Part shown: in pieces, positions 38,484-48,281 of the stretch
Layout: each line of letters begins with the position of its first letter
Position numbering within the stretch: position 1 is the stretch's first letter
Source of the DNA: Candidatus Finniella inopinata
GTDB taxonomy: Bacteria; Pseudomonadota; Alphaproteobacteria; Holosporales; Holosporaceae
Length of the DNA: 64,000 bases
NCBI GenBank assembly: GCA_945888455.1
Contig: CAMCZV010000002.1
Coordinates: forward strand, 124,001-188,000
Direction: 5' to 3'
Made by a program: the position numbers and the translations under genes
Notes under the pieces: generated by a model
Seen by the model: the letters and a program-made list of their open reading frames with translations, nothing else
Told to the model about the DNA's origin: nothing
Databases searched by the model: none

Positions 38484-40205
38484 ATGAAAAAAGTCAAAAA
38501 ATATATCGGCTTGTTTGCCATCTTTCTTGTGGGTGCAAGTCCTTCAAGTCCTTCTTTGAAAGTCGTTGAAAAGAACAATCCAGAACGTCAACCTTTGAAA
38601 GCTTTTAAAGGTTCTTCGAGAGCCTTTGAAGAAACCAAAGAAACCAGCTTTCGAGAATATATGGATAACGCTCTAAAAACGGATAGCGCTCAACAATATA
38701 CGACTATGTTTAGGTATCTCAAGCCAGAAGAACTTCTAAAAAATTACGATGTCTTTACACAAGCCAACGCTCGAGAATATATGGATGTTTTTAACGATCC
38801 ACAACTTCAAGAAATTTACGATGTCTTTACAGAACTTTTTTTAAATCTAAAAAAAGATCTAACAAACGCACAAAACCCTCCTCATTATTTCTATCTAAAC
38901 AACCCTCATGTTTTCTCTCTTTTCTTGGGTTTTGCTTTGAAATGCTCTTTGTTACCAAAAAACAGCTCTTTGCAGGACGAAGAATGCGAAAAGTTGTTGG
39001 AAGAAGGAATAGAAGCTGGGGTTTTTGCAAAAAAAGATATAAAGTTATATCAATCTCTTTTAAAGAGATTGCAGAATCTTGATGCCAAGAACGTTATTGA
39101 TGTTATTGTGCCTAATGTTGAAGGAATTGGCGCTCCAAGATATATCGCCTATGGTCTGGCAAAAGGTCTGATTCCTCTGGCTCTGCACCTAGGAAAGAGA
39201 GAGGAGGCCCGTTATTTTTATGAAAAAGTTAACCAACATGTGACCAAAGCAAGCATGCGAGCAATAGACGACAGCTTTTATGGGAGATATTATTTTCGAC
39301 AAGCGAACATGATCAGTATGCACTTAATTAAACACGCAGTCGAATACGAAAATGCCGACACCATCATCCAAGATCTTTTGGGCGCACCGTACAGTATTAC
39401 CCAAAAGGACATGGACTGCGCGTTTTTGGAACGTTTTCACGAGAATTTTCCTGTCACATTTTATACGGATGAAATTTACCGTCTATTTTTAAACAATACA
39501 ATGAAACCAAGCCTAGAAGCAGTCAAAGAAGCTATGGTGGATTGCGAGCCTAAGTGGCGGTCGGTTCATTCGAGGTACGCGGATAGGGGTGTGGATTTAC
39601 AAATGGATTTTCTTCGTTTTTTCATCGCCCTTCGGGAAAAGCAAAGCAACTTTGACTTTAACGGTACTTTTAAAGAGCTGAGCGCAAATGTGGAGGAATT
39701 TCCAGCACTAGGCAAAATTCTTGACCGGATACTCAACGATTATCTGGAAGGAAAAATACCCACCAATAAAAACTCAAGTATAACAGCCTTTGAAGAGTAT
39801 AAAAATACACGAGTTATCCCCGGGGATAACCCTAAGATAAATCGTGCTGTCACAAATAAGTTCAATATTGGTAGAGGCACCCCCACTGGATTCAAGGCAT
39901 CACAGTTGGCCAAAGATCTTACTTTGCAAATAAAAGATGGTAGGACAAATTTGAATTCCCTAGATGGAATGGGTGTAATTATGCAGTATGTGGATCCGTC
40001 GGCACAACATATTTCTACAATGTCAGATAAGGGGGCCGAAAAATTGAAAGAAGAAAGGGGAAAAATAATGGCACAAACAAAGGCAGAGAACGCTCAAAAA
40101 GTCGCCCCCAATCAAAATGACAACGTACAAATCGATACCATGCAACCCGGTGAAGAGCACATCGATACCATGCAAAAACTTAAGGATAATTCACTGGACC
40201 AGTGA
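38484..40205 (+). CDS. Putative secreted protein with internal repeats
   Basis: Not recognised. 573 residues starting with a signal-peptide-like [21 protein letters not shown]. An N-terminal pair of repeats is visible: REYMD (about residues 57 and 97) and YDVFT (about 88 and 112), each also repeated at DNA level (TCGAGAATATATGGAT at 38651 and 38771; TTACGATGTCTTTACA at 38744 and 38816). The middle is helical and TPR-like in feel (for example [18 protein letters not shown]). The C-terminus holds three spaced [ST]M-centred copies (HISTM, QIDTM, HIDTM). A secreted adaptor or effector would fit; no function is assigned. Confidence 0.75.
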   Translation: MKKVKKYIGLFAIFLVGASPSSPSLKVVEKNNPERQPLKAFKGSSRAFEETKETSFREYMDNALKTDSAQQYTTMFRYLKPEELLKNYDVFTQANAREYMDVFNDPQLQEIYDVFTELFLNLKKDLTNAQNPPHYFYLNNPHVFSLFLGFALKCSLLPKNSSLQDEECEKLLEEGIEAGVFAKKDIKLYQSLLKRLQNLDAKNVIDVIVPNVEGIGAPRYIAYGLAKGLIPLALHLGKREEARYFYEKVNQHVTKASMRAIDDSFYGRYYFRQANMISMHLIKHAVEYENADTIIQDLLGAPYSITQKDMDCAFLERFHENFPVTFYTDEIYRLFLNNTMKPSLEAVKEAMVDCEPKWRSVHSRYADRGVDLQMDFLRFFIALREKQSNFDFNGTFKELSANVEEFPALGKILDRILNDYLEGKIPTNKNSSITAFEEYKNTRVIPGDNPKINRAVTNKFNIGRGTPTGFKASQLAKDLTLQIKDGRTNLNSLDGMGVIMQYVDPSAQHISTMSDKGAEKLKEERGKIMAQTKAENAQKVAPNQNDNVQIDTMQPGEEHIDTMQKLKDNSLDQ

Positions 40206-40488
40206 CACTGCATCGCAAAAAGGGGGGGGGCGCCCCTCCCCGCTGGAAATGAGTTTTGTGAAGAGCGATGGGGAGATTTCTCCCTTTTCTATTTTCTGCA
40301 TAAAACCATGGGCACATCGCCGACAGCACAAGCCACAGCGTGCACCCACGAGGTTCAGCGCGTCAACAGCGCACGGCACAGATCCCTCAAAACCTGTGGC
40401 ATTTGATGGGAAAACCCCGTGGACAAAACCCCAGAAATGTCGTAAACTTTGGGGTGAAAAGACTCTATTTATCGTACAAGGAACAACC

Positions 40489-42576
40489 GTGTCTTCCCCC
40501 TCTGTATCCCTGCAACATTACCGCAACATCGGTATTATGGCCCATATTGACGCCGGAAAAACCACCACCACAGAACGCATTCTGTATTATACCGGTCGGA
40601 CGCACAAAATCGGTGAAGTCCACGAGGGTACCGCCACGATGGATTGGATGGAGCAAGAGCAAGAGCGCGGCATCACCATTACCTCCGCGGCGACCACCTG
40701 TTTTTGGAAAGAGCACCGCATCAATATTATTGACACACCTGGGCACGTGGATTTTACCATCGAGGTGGAACGTTCGTTGCGTGTTTTAGACGGTGCCGTT
40801 GCGGTGTTTGATGGCGTGGCTGGTGTCGAGCCTCAATCGGAAACCGTATGGCGTCAGGCCAATAAATATAAAGTACCCCGCATTTGCTTTGTGAATAAAA
40901 TGGACCGTATGGGTGCGAACTTTTTCCGCTGTGTGGATATGATTACCGATCGTTTGGGCAGTACGCCTGCGGTTGTGCAATTACCCATTGGATGTGAATC
41001 CAGTTTTACGGGGATTGTTGATTTGGTGGAAATGCAAGCCGTGGTCTGGCACGATGAACAATTGGGTGCCAAGTTTACCTATGAAGCCATTCCTGACGAT
41101 ATGATGGACATGGCGAAAAAATACAGAAAAGAACTGTTGGAATTGGTGGCCGATCAAGACGAAGACATCATGAACAAATATTTGGATAATGGCGATCTGT
41201 CGGCAGAAGACTTAAAGTTTTGTCTTAGAAAAGGGACGTTGAGCTTTTCCTTTGTGCCAGTGATTTGTGGATCTGCTTTTAAAAATAAGGGTGTGCAAAC
41301 GCTGCTTGATGCGGTGTTGGATTATTTGCCGTCACCCGTGGATGTGCCATCGGTCGAAGGTGAAAACCCCGATAATGAGGCAATCGAGCATCGCGATGCC
41401 AGTGAAAATGCACCTTTTTCAGGTCTAGCCTTTAAAATTGCCAATGACCCCTATGTGGGAACGTTGACTTTTTTCAGAATTTATTCCGGAAAAATGACAG
41501 CAGGTATGCAGGTTTTAAATCCAAATACGGGTAAAAAAGAGCGCATTGGTCGTATGTTGCAAATGCATGCCAATTCACGAGAAGATCTGAAAGAAGAAGG
41601 CTGTGGCGGCATTGTGGCGTTGGCGGGGTTAAAGGATACCCGCACTGGGGATACGTTGTGTGATCCAGCACGCCCCATTATCCTAGAACGCATGGAGTTT
41701 CCAGCCCCTGTTATTTCAGTCTCTATTGAGCCTAAAACCAAGGTCGACCAAGAGCGTATGGGGACGGCGCTGGGACGTTTGTCGGGCGAAGATCCATCGT
41801 TGCGTTTTGCTTCTGATCCTGAAACGGGGGAAACCATCATTTCCGGTATGGGGGAATTGCATTTGGAAATCATTGTGGATCGTATGAAGCGTGAATTTAA
41901 AGTCGATGCCATCGTTGGGGAGCCTCAAGTGGCTTATCGCGAAACCATCAGTAAATCTTACGAAGTGGATTATACCCACAAAAAGCAATCGGGTGGTTCG
42001 GGTCAATTTGCGAAAATAAAGGTTTTGTTCCAGCCATTAGAAGCCGGATCTGGATTTGTATTTGAAAGCAAAATATTCGGTGGTGCCATACCAAAAGAAT
42101 ACATTCCATCGGTGGAAAAAGGTATTGTTATGGCCAAAGAAACAGGTGTTTTGACGGGTGCTCCCATGGTGGACTTTAAGGCAACCTTGTTGGATGGATC
42201 GTATCACGATGTGGACTCTAGCACCTTGGCCTTTGAAATTGCGTCTCGTGCGGCTTTTCGTGAAGGTATCGCAAAGGCCGGGCCAAAATTGTTGGAACCC
42301 ATCATGAAGGTCGAAGTCATCACCCCAGAAGATTACATGGGAGACATCATTGGGGATATCAACAGTCGTCGTGGTCAAATTATGGGTATGGATCAGCAAA
42401 TGAATGCCCGTCAAATTACGGCAATGGTTCCATTGTCTTGCATGTTTGGGTATGTCAGCACCTTGCGATCCATGTCTCAGGGGCGTGCGATTTACTCTAT
42501 GCAATTTGATCATTATGCCGATGTGCCAAAAGCGATTGTTGAAAAAATGACGAAAAAAGATCAGCCAACCACCTAA
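40489..42576 (+). CDS. fusA: Elongation factor G
   Basis: The translocation GTPase, 695 residues. The start is GTG 40489: it follows AAGGA by 7-8 nt and gives a normal N-terminus just before [23 protein letters not shown] (G1). G2 RGITIT, G3 DTPGHVDF and G4 NKMDRMG are intact, and domains II-V are complete (domain [10 protein letters not shown]...[12 protein letters not shown]; domain [18 protein letters not shown]). The open frame runs upstream to 40117 but overlaps the preceding gene and is not coding. The 283-nt leader contains a G-run palindrome GGGGCGCCCC (40227-40236). It is detached from rpsL, rpsG and tuf. Confidence 0.97.
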   Translation: MSSPSVSLQHYRNIGIMAHIDAGKTTTTERILYYTGRTHKIGEVHEGTATMDWMEQEQERGITITSAATTCFWKEHRINIIDTPGHVDFTIEVERSLRVLDGAVAVFDGVAGVEPQSETVWRQANKYKVPRICFVNKMDRMGANFFRCVDMITDRLGSTPAVVQLPIGCESSFTGIVDLVEMQAVVWHDEQLGAKFTYEAIPDDMMDMAKKYRKELLELVADQDEDIMNKYLDNGDLSAEDLKFCLRKGTLSFSFVPVICGSAFKNKGVQTLLDAVLDYLPSPVDVPSVEGENPDNEAIEHRDASENAPFSGLAFKIANDPYVGTLTFFRIYSGKMTAGMQVLNPNTGKKERIGRMLQMHANSREDLKEEGCGGIVALAGLKDTRTGDTLCDPARPIILERMEFPAPVISVSIEPKTKVDQERMGTALGRLSGEDPSLRFASDPETGETIISGMGELHLEIIVDRMKREFKVDAIVGEPQVAYRETISKSYEVDYTHKKQSGGSGQFAKIKVLFQPLEAGSGFVFESKIFGGAIPKEYIPSVEKGIVMAKETGVLTGAPMVDFKATLLDGSYHDVDSSTLAFEIASRAAFREGIAKAGPKLLEPIMKVEVITPEDYMGDIIGDINSRRGQIMGMDQQMNARQITAMVPLSCMFGYVSTLRSMSQGRAIYSMQFDHYADVPKAIVEKMTKKDQPTT

Positions 42577-42971
42577 TTTTGGTTGGACTGTTGGATGGTG
42601 GTGCGTCTTGTTGCTGGGAGAATTCTTAGGCTTGACGAGTAGTTTTTAAGCCGGAAAGGTTTTTGGCGGATTTTGGGGGTGACGTTTCATCCCCCTGCCC
42701 CCCCTCTCTATATCAGAGATTTTTTGGTTTTTTTACTTTTGAACATGATAGGGTTCAAATCCCTATTCTATGCCGTGTGGTTGGGGATGTCAGTCCCCCC
42801 ACTCTATTTGTGGAGTCAAAAAAATCAAGTAAAAACACCCCGCTTTGATGTCCATTGGCTGGATAGTATCCTGACAGATTATTATATCTTTTTGCCCCAC
42901 CCATTGATCTGCAGCATCACACCTTGAACAATAGTGGGGGTTACTTATACCGCGCACCGATTAATTATTGT
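42577..42971. other. Gap after fusA
   Basis: About 395 bases without a supported gene. A hydrophobic 84-codon frame (42673-42927) has no recognisable family. A tRNA T-arm-like hairpin, TAGGGTTCAAATCCCTA, sits near 42752-42770 without the rest of a tRNA. Confidence 0.5.
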
Positions 42972-44039
42972 TTATTTTCTTTTATTGTGATCATAATTTT
43001 GATTGAAGGTTTGATAGAAGTTGGGTGTATAGACAGGTTCTTGGTCAAATTTTATATCAATATTATGATCACCGTTACTCAATATCTTGTTTAGGGTAGC
43101 AGCCACATCTTTAGGAATCCATTGTAGCAATTTTATATGAAGACCTTTATCTTTTCCATTTAGCTGTTTATTAGAATCCTTTATATTGACAGTCATTATG
43201 TGGTTGATGAGCCCATTTTTGCCGAAGCTCTCATTGCGCATATGAATTCTTCCTTTGAGTGTTTCCCCCTTGTATGGTTCTTGATTGCCGCAAGACTTGC
43301 ATTTGATTTTTTCCGCTTTATAACATGTATTACACACTGTGGCGTGCAATGCAGCCTTTGTACGGTCTTGATGGTTATGAATATGTGGAAAACTACGCTT
43401 ATCCCCCCCCATATTTACTTGAAAGCCGCTGTTTAGAATTCCTTTGACTGCATCAATTAAACGATTATTATAATCATAATAATAACTATTTAACGAAAAT
43501 CTTAGCAAATCTCCAACTTTATTAGCAAATTCTTCATTCGTTTCTTTTGTAGTATAAAGACTCTTATGCATGTCCTTAGGTGTTGTCGGGGTAGCTGCAC
43601 CACCTATAAGGGCCCTAGAGGTGGCAGTCTTAGCGGTTTTGGGCATAATATCTTCTATCACCTTTTTCCAACCATCGGGAGTTGCAGTCAAAGATGTGGT
43701 TTGATCAACACTATTCGAACTTTTTACAGATACGTTGTTTTGTTTGACACTATTTGCTAAATGTGCGGTTTTTTGCCCACTTGAATCTTCTTTTGTTTCT
43801 TCTTGCGTGGTTATGGCTTTAAGAGTTTTTTTAGGAGGATTAAAGCTTTCCTTTTGAGGTTGATTGCTAAGAACATTTCTGTTTTCTTTGTCTACAAAAC
43901 TATAGCTTTCGGCTTTTGTTTTTCTCGCTCCAATTCTATTCAATGTGGCATCATAACCCGTCTTATCCATAGAATGTGCTACATTCACTGTGTTAATAAA
44001 AATAAGGTTTAAAAAACTTACGATTAACTTTTTCTTCAT
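42972..44039 (-). CDS. Putative secreted zinc-ribbon-like protein
   Basis: Not recognised. 355 residues from ATG 44039, with a signal peptide (MKKKLIVSFLNLIFINTVNVAHS). Residues about 25-180 are low-complexity, Lys/Ser/Thr/Asn-rich and probably disordered. The C-terminal half holds CNTCYK...KCKSCGN, two CxxC pairs 11-12 residues apart that resemble a zinc ribbon, next to a His-rich HIHNHQD segment. Then a mixed region ends in a Asn/Tyr/Lys-rich tail. The gene is strongly AT-rich and flanked by non-coding DNA on both sides. A secreted nucleic-acid- or metal-binding effector is one possible reading. Confidence 0.72.
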   Translation of the reverse strand: MKKKLIVSFLNLIFINTVNVAHSMDKTGYDATLNRIGARKTKAESYSFVDKENRNVLSNQPQKESFNPPKKTLKAITTQEETKEDSSGQKTAHLANSVKQNNVSVKSSNSVDQTTSLTATPDGWKKVIEDIMPKTAKTATSRALIGGAATPTTPKDMHKSLYTTKETNEEFANKVGDLLRFSLNSYYYDYNNRLIDAVKGILNSGFQVNMGGDKRSFPHIHNHQDRTKAALHATVCNTCYKAEKIKCKSCGNQEPYKGETLKGRIHMRNESFGKNGLINHIMTVNIKDSNKQLNGKDKGLHIKLLQWIPKDVAATLNKILSNGDHNIDIKFDQEPVYTPNFYQTFNQNYDHNKRK

Positions 44040-44790
44040 TTTGTTATTTGCTTTTGTTTTACAAACAAATATTAGCAAAAGAAAATCAAAAGTAAACACC
44101 TTTTATTTAACACTTAACAATGCTTGATTGGTCTATATTTGAGATAAATTGTTGTTTTTAAATAAAAAGCAAAATTGCCATACTTTTTCAACCTTTTGAT
44201 TTTATTGTATTAAAAATAATTTAAAAATTTTTAAATTTTTTAAAAATAGTTTAAAATTTAAAGCGAAATCGCGTGACATCATCTATAAAAATTAAAGTCA
44301 AAAATGAGAATCAAAAAATAGAGTAAAGATGCTTAGCCTAGATGTGATAAAAATACAGGTGCCCGTTTTTTATATTGCGTGCCACAATCCAAAACCGTTA
44401 TGGCCAATTTTTTCCCTGGAACTCTTAGGTTCCCTGAGTAAATGCTGCCAGTATGCGCTTATTTGAAATGAATAGAGCGTTTTTATAAGAGAGATTGTTT
44501 TCATTTTCCGCGCATTCATTTGCACGTTGTTGATATCAATCTATGTTTTTATACATAAATTGTTTGACGTACAGTGTAATAAGAAGTCTGTATCAGTGTC
44601 CTCATTCCACTGTTCTTGATACAGCTCATAAAATAGACAAGAAAAAATGCACAGTCTTTTGATTACCCCTAAATCCCATGGGGTATTTATGATACAAGTC
44701 ACCGATTCTATGCAAAGAAGAAAAGCCTTGCAGTGTTCCCTAAAAATGGCCGATTGCGGGCCAGAATTTTCTTATGGGTGGGGTATAAAA

Positions 44791-44820
44791 AGCATAGACC
44801 AAGGTAGCATAGACCAAGGC
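44791..44820. repeat. Tandem 15-bp repeat
   Basis: AGCATAGACCAAGGT (44791-44805) and AGCATAGACCAAGGC (44806-44820), one mismatch, in the gap before dnaK's 3' end. Within the short 44647-44838 frame it would encode SIDQG twice. Confidence 0.9.
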
Positions 44821-44916
44821 GCAACACCCAAGTATTGAGATATTGACCTGATCCCCCATATGCATTACACCGCCATCCAAAAATTCAGTACCCCCTTCGG
44901 TATCGTTTCACAGAGA

Positions 44917-44932
44917 GGCCCCCAAGGGGGCC
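44917..44932 (-). terminator. Hairpin just after dnaK
   Basis: GGCCCCCAAGGGGGCC forms a stem of six G-C pairs with a four-base loop, 7 nt beyond the dnaK stop. There is no U-tract on the dnaK side, so termination may be weak or factor-assisted. Confidence 0.45.
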
Positions 44933-44938
44933 AGAACC

Positions 44939-46813
44939 CTAAGAATCAGACGAAACGTCGTGCGATTCTCCGGGGATGACTTCGGCATTGTCCTGAACGC
45001 CCTCACGTTTTGGCAATTTAGCCAGTTCCGTTATTTCATTGGTCAAATCAATGGTTAAAGACGAAATATCGTCTAATTGATCATGATCCATGGCTTTACG
45101 CAAATCTTGAATTTTTTGCTCAACCTGGCTCTTTTTATCATCGGAAACCTCGACCTCATCCAATTGCTTGGTCGCGGAATGAATAACAGATTCCCCTTGG
45201 TTTTTAGCCTCCACCAGCTTTTTCCGCTCTCCATCTGCTGTTTTATGGGCGGCCGCTTCGGCAATCATTTTCTCTATTTCCCCAGCATCTAAACCACCAG
45301 AAGAACGAATTTCAATTTTTTGCTCTTGGTTGGTGTCTTTGTCCTTGGCCAGAACGTGCACCAAACCATCCACATCGATATCAAAGGTTACCTCTATTTG
45401 TGGTCGACCGCGCGGAGCAGAACGAATACCCACCAAATCAAACTGCCCTAACAATTTGTTATCGGCCGCCATTTCACGCTCGCCTTGAAATACGCGAATG
45501 GTCACGGCCGTCTGATTATCCTCGGCTGTGGAAAAAACCTGAGATTTCTTGGTTGGAATGGTGGTATTGCGCTCTATTAAACGGGTAAACACACCACCCA
45601 ATGTCTCGATACCCAAGGATAATGGCGTTACATCCAGTAACAGCAAGTCTTCTTTGACCGTTCCCTGCAAAATGCCAGCCTGTATGGCGGCCCCCAGCGC
45701 CACAACCTCATCTGGATTCACGCCCTGATGGGGATCTTTTCCGAAAAAAGCTTTGACCGCCTCGACCACTTTTGGCATGCGGGTCATGCCGCCCACCAAA
45801 ATAACTTCGGAAATCTCACTGATGCTGATGTTTGCGTCTTTTAATGCATTTTTGCATGGTGTCAATGTGCGCTCGATCAAATGGGCCACCAGGCTCTCTA
45901 GACCAGAGCGCGTCATTTTAACTTGCAAATGCTTTGGTCCAGTGTGATCGGCTGTAATAAAAGGCAAATTCACATCCGTACTGATGGCACTGGACAGCTC
46001 TATTTTGGCTTTTTCCGCGGCTTCTTTTAACCGCTGTAATGCCAAGCGATCTTTGCGTAAATCAATGCCGTTGCTTTTTTCAAATTCTTTGGCCAAAAAA
46101 TCCACGATGCACTGGTCAAAATCTTCACCCCCTAAAAAGGTATCACCGTTGGTGGATCTAACCTCGAATACATTATCACTGAGTTCCAAAATAGAAACGT
46201 CAAATGTACCTCCACCCAAGTCATACACCGCCACAATGCCATTTTTCTGTTTATCCAGACCATAGGCCAATGCCGCCGCAGTAGGCTCATTAATGATACG
46301 CTTGACATCCAACCCTGCAATGCGACCCGCATCTTTGGTGGCTTGACGCTGGGCATCATCAAAATAGGCTGGCACCGTAATCACCGCTTCGGTTACGCTT
46401 TCCCCTAAAAACTTTTCAGCCGTTTCCTTCATTTTCTGTAAAATAAACGCACTGATTTGGCTGGGGCTGTACTTTTTCCCTTGTGCCTCTACCCACGCAT
46501 CCCCATTATCTCCGGCCACAATACGGTATGGCGATGTTTTAATGTCTTTTTGGGTCAGGGGGCTGTCAAATCGACGCCCAATGAACCGCTTGATGGCAAA
46601 CAAAGTGTTTTCTGGATTGGTTACCGCTTGACGTTTTGCCGATTGGCCCACCAACAATTCTCCTGTATCTGTTAACGCCACCACAGATGGTGTGGTACGC
46701 ATCCCTTCACTGTTTTCCAAAACCCGAGGCTGACCGTTATCCATAATGGCTACACAAGAATTTGTTGTACCCAAGTCAATACCGATCATTCGCCCTTTAC
46801 GCATTGTGCTCAT
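44939..46813 (-). CDS. dnaK: Chaperone DnaK (Hsp70)
   Basis: An ATP-driven folding chaperone, 624 residues. Signature blocks: [39 protein letters not shown], ATPase [19 protein letters not shown], linker [16 protein letters not shown], substrate domain and helical lid, ending with an acidic tail. ATG 46813 has AAGGAG 7 nt upstream; the internal ATG at 46804 is less likely. dnaJ and grpE, frequent partners, are not adjacent. Confidence 0.98.
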   Translation of the reverse strand: MSTMRKGRMIGIDLGTTNSCVAIMDNGQPRVLENSEGMRTTPSVVALTDTGELLVGQSAKRQAVTNPENTLFAIKRFIGRRFDSPLTQKDIKTSPYRIVAGDNGDAWVEAQGKKYSPSQISAFILQKMKETAEKFLGESVTEAVITVPAYFDDAQRQATKDAGRIAGLDVKRIINEPTAAALAYGLDKQKNGIVAVYDLGGGTFDVSILELSDNVFEVRSTNGDTFLGGEDFDQCIVDFLAKEFEKSNGIDLRKDRLALQRLKEAAEKAKIELSSAISTDVNLPFITADHTGPKHLQVKMTRSGLESLVAHLIERTLTPCKNALKDANISISEISEVILVGGMTRMPKVVEAVKAFFGKDPHQGVNPDEVVALGAAIQAGILQGTVKEDLLLLDVTPLSLGIETLGGVFTRLIERNTTIPTKKSQVFSTAEDNQTAVTIRVFQGEREMAADNKLLGQFDLVGIRSAPRGRPQIEVTFDIDVDGLVHVLAKDKDTNQEQKIEIRSSGGLDAGEIEKMIAEAAAHKTADGERKKLVEAKNQGESVIHSATKQLDEVEVSDDKKSQVEQKIQDLRKAMDHDQLDDISSLTIDLTNEITELAKLPKREGVQDNAEVIPGESHDVSSDS

Positions 46814-46853
46814 TGTATTCTCCTTGTCAAAAAATGTTCTTTATCATACCCAT

Positions 46854-46882
46854 ATTGTATAAAATAAAACCTGAAAACTCAA
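46854..46882 (-). promoter_or_regulatory. Putative dnaK promoter
   Basis: Minus strand: TTGAGT (46877-46882), 17-nt spacer, TACAAT (46854-46859), about 40 nt before the ATG. The -35 sits in CTTGAGT, so the box overlaps a heat-shock-like CTTGA, but no matching RpoH -10 (CCCAT-type) is seen and no CIRCE element is present. Confidence 0.6.
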
Positions 46883-47081
46883 GATCAAACGGTATCATGC
46901 CACAAAAACCAGGGCTGTTTTACCCCCGTGTTATCCGCCAATACCCGCTTTGCTCTTGCTGTTGAACCCCATTGAAATGCCATCGTGGGGCCCGTTCTAT
47001 CATCTGCAGCCTGGGGAATGCCCCTTCCTGTCTTTGGCCGAATTTTCGCCCTGCTGTATGACGATCACACCGGCCCCAGGA

Positions 47082-48164
47082 TTAATTGTCTGACGATTCG
47101 GTTTCTTCTTCCTCTAAAAATGCAGCCTCGATGACCTCACCTTTTTCTCTATTCTGCAGCGCAGGCTCTAGCAAAGAGCTCTTGACCCGCAATTCATCCA
47201 TGATGGCGCGCTCTAAAATCAGGGCTTTTTCTGTGTTTCGTAATAAAAAATCCCGAACAGATTCGCGACCTTGTCCCAATTTTTCACCATTGTATGAATA
47301 CCAAGACCCCGATTTTTCCAACAAGCCAGCCTTGACCCCCAAATCGATTAATTCGGATGTCTTAGAAACCCCCTCGCCATACATAATATCAAACAGCGCT
47401 TCGCGAAATGGCGGAGCCATCTTGTTTTTCACCACTTTGACCCTCGTCTGATTTCCAATAATGACATCTTTATCCTTGATGGCGCCGATGCGTCGAATGT
47501 CTAGGCGCACAGAGGCGTAAAACTTTAAGGCCACACCACCCGTGGTCGTTTCCGGATTTCCAAACATAACCCCTATTTTTTGACGAATCTGGTTGGTAAA
47601 AATCACCAAACACCCGGATCGAGAAATGGATCCCGTGATTTTTCGCAATGCCTGGCTCATTAATCTGGCTTGCAACCCCATGTGAGAATCGCCCATATCC
47701 CCTTCCAGCTCTGACTTCGGGACCAATGCAGCCACACTGTCAATGACTACCACCTTGACAGCACCAGAACGCACCAACGTATCGGCAATTTCCAGAGCTT
47801 GCTCGCCTGTATCCGGCTGAGAAATATATAAATCTTCGATGGCCACGCCCAGTTTTCGAGCGTACGTGGGGTCCATGGCATGCTCTACGTCAATAAACGC
47901 ACACACGCCACCTTTTTTCTGAGCTTGCGCAATGACTTGCAGTGTCAACGTGGTTTTACCCGAACTTTCCGGCCCATAAATTTCTACAATACGGCCCAAA
48001 GGCAATCCCTCAATACCTAAAGCCAGGTCTAAACCAAGGGACCCTGTAGAAATAACCTCGATATCATCAACCTTTCCCTGATCCCCCCAACGCAATAAGG
48101 ACCCTTTTCCAAAAGCGCGTTCGATTTGCTGTATGGCGCTTTGCAGTGCTTGATCTCGACTCAT
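47082..48164 (-). CDS. recA: Recombinase RecA
   Basis: The strand-exchange ATPase, 360 residues. Walker [10 protein letters not shown] (64-72), the catalytic-loop [10 protein letters not shown] (normally FIDAEHALDP), [13 protein letters not shown] (Walker B), loop L2 [20 protein letters not shown] and the C-terminal acidic tail ([10 protein letters not shown]) are all present. No GTTC-N7-GTTC or CTG-N10-CAG SOS operator is visible upstream. ffh lies upstream on the same strand, 117 nt away, with a promoter for recA in between. Confidence 0.98.
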   Translation of the reverse strand: MSRDQALQSAIQQIERAFGKGSLLRWGDQGKVDDIEVISTGSLGLDLALGIEGLPLGRIVEIYGPESSGKTTLTLQVIAQAQKKGGVCAFIDVEHAMDPTYARKLGVAIEDLYISQPDTGEQALEIADTLVRSGAVKVVVIDSVAALVPKSELEGDMGDSHMGLQARLMSQALRKITGSISRSGCLVIFTNQIRQKIGVMFGNPETTTGGVALKFYASVRLDIRRIGAIKDKDVIIGNQTRVKVVKNKMAPPFREALFDIMYGEGVSKTSELIDLGVKAGLLEKSGSWYSYNGEKLGQGRESVRDFLLRNTEKALILERAIMDELRVKSSLLEPALQNREKGEVIEAAFLEEEETESSDN

Positions 48165-48187
48165 GGTGATCCATCTGTTTTTTTAAA

Positions 48188-48216
48188 ATAGTATCATGAA
48201 AAAACCATTTGTCCAA
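48188..48216 (-). promoter_or_regulatory. Putative recA promoter
   Basis: Minus strand: TTGGAC (48211-48216), 17-nt spacer, TACTAT (48188-48193), about 25 nt before the ATG. Just upstream, ATTACAT (48225-48231) and ATGTAAT (48239-48245) form an AT hairpin, which is either a weak end for ffh or an operator-like palindrome. Confidence 0.6.
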
Positions 48217-48281
48217 TGTTAAAAATTACATAAAAATGATGTAATCGCGCCTGTTATCCTGTGGCACAGTGCGTCCAAAAA

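Larger units (their letters stand above)
44040..44938. other. Large AT-rich gap between secreted protein gene and dnaK
   Basis: About 900 bases with no supported gene. 44205-44262 is almost pure A/T with overlapping TTTAAA/AAATTT palindromes. A perfect-but-one tandem 15-bp repeat sits at 44791-44820. A 63-codon plus-strand frame at 44647-44838 spans that repeat but has no recognisable family. No DnaA boxes (TTATNCACA) were seen, so there is no case for an origin. The AT-rich part probably holds the promoter of the gene at 44039. Confidence 0.5.

Noticed and set aside
40117-40488. 124-codon N-terminal extension of EF-G
   Set aside because: It overlaps the preceding gene, has no similarity to EF-G, and the GTG at 40489 has a good ribosome site and the normal N-terminus.
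42750-42775. tRNA T-arm-like TAGGGTTCAAATCCCTA
   Set aside because: The stem and 7-base loop look right, but no acceptor, D-arm or anticodon arm can be built from the upstream sequence, so it is not a tRNA gene.
44040-44938. Possible replication origin in the AT-rich gap
   Set aside because: No DnaA boxes, no dnaA, parA or hemE nearby, and no GC-skew evidence available by eye.
48165-48281. LexA operator upstream of recA
   Set aside because: Neither the alphaproteobacterial GTTC-N7-GTTC nor the CTG-N10-CAG pattern is present; the AT palindrome there does not resemble either.
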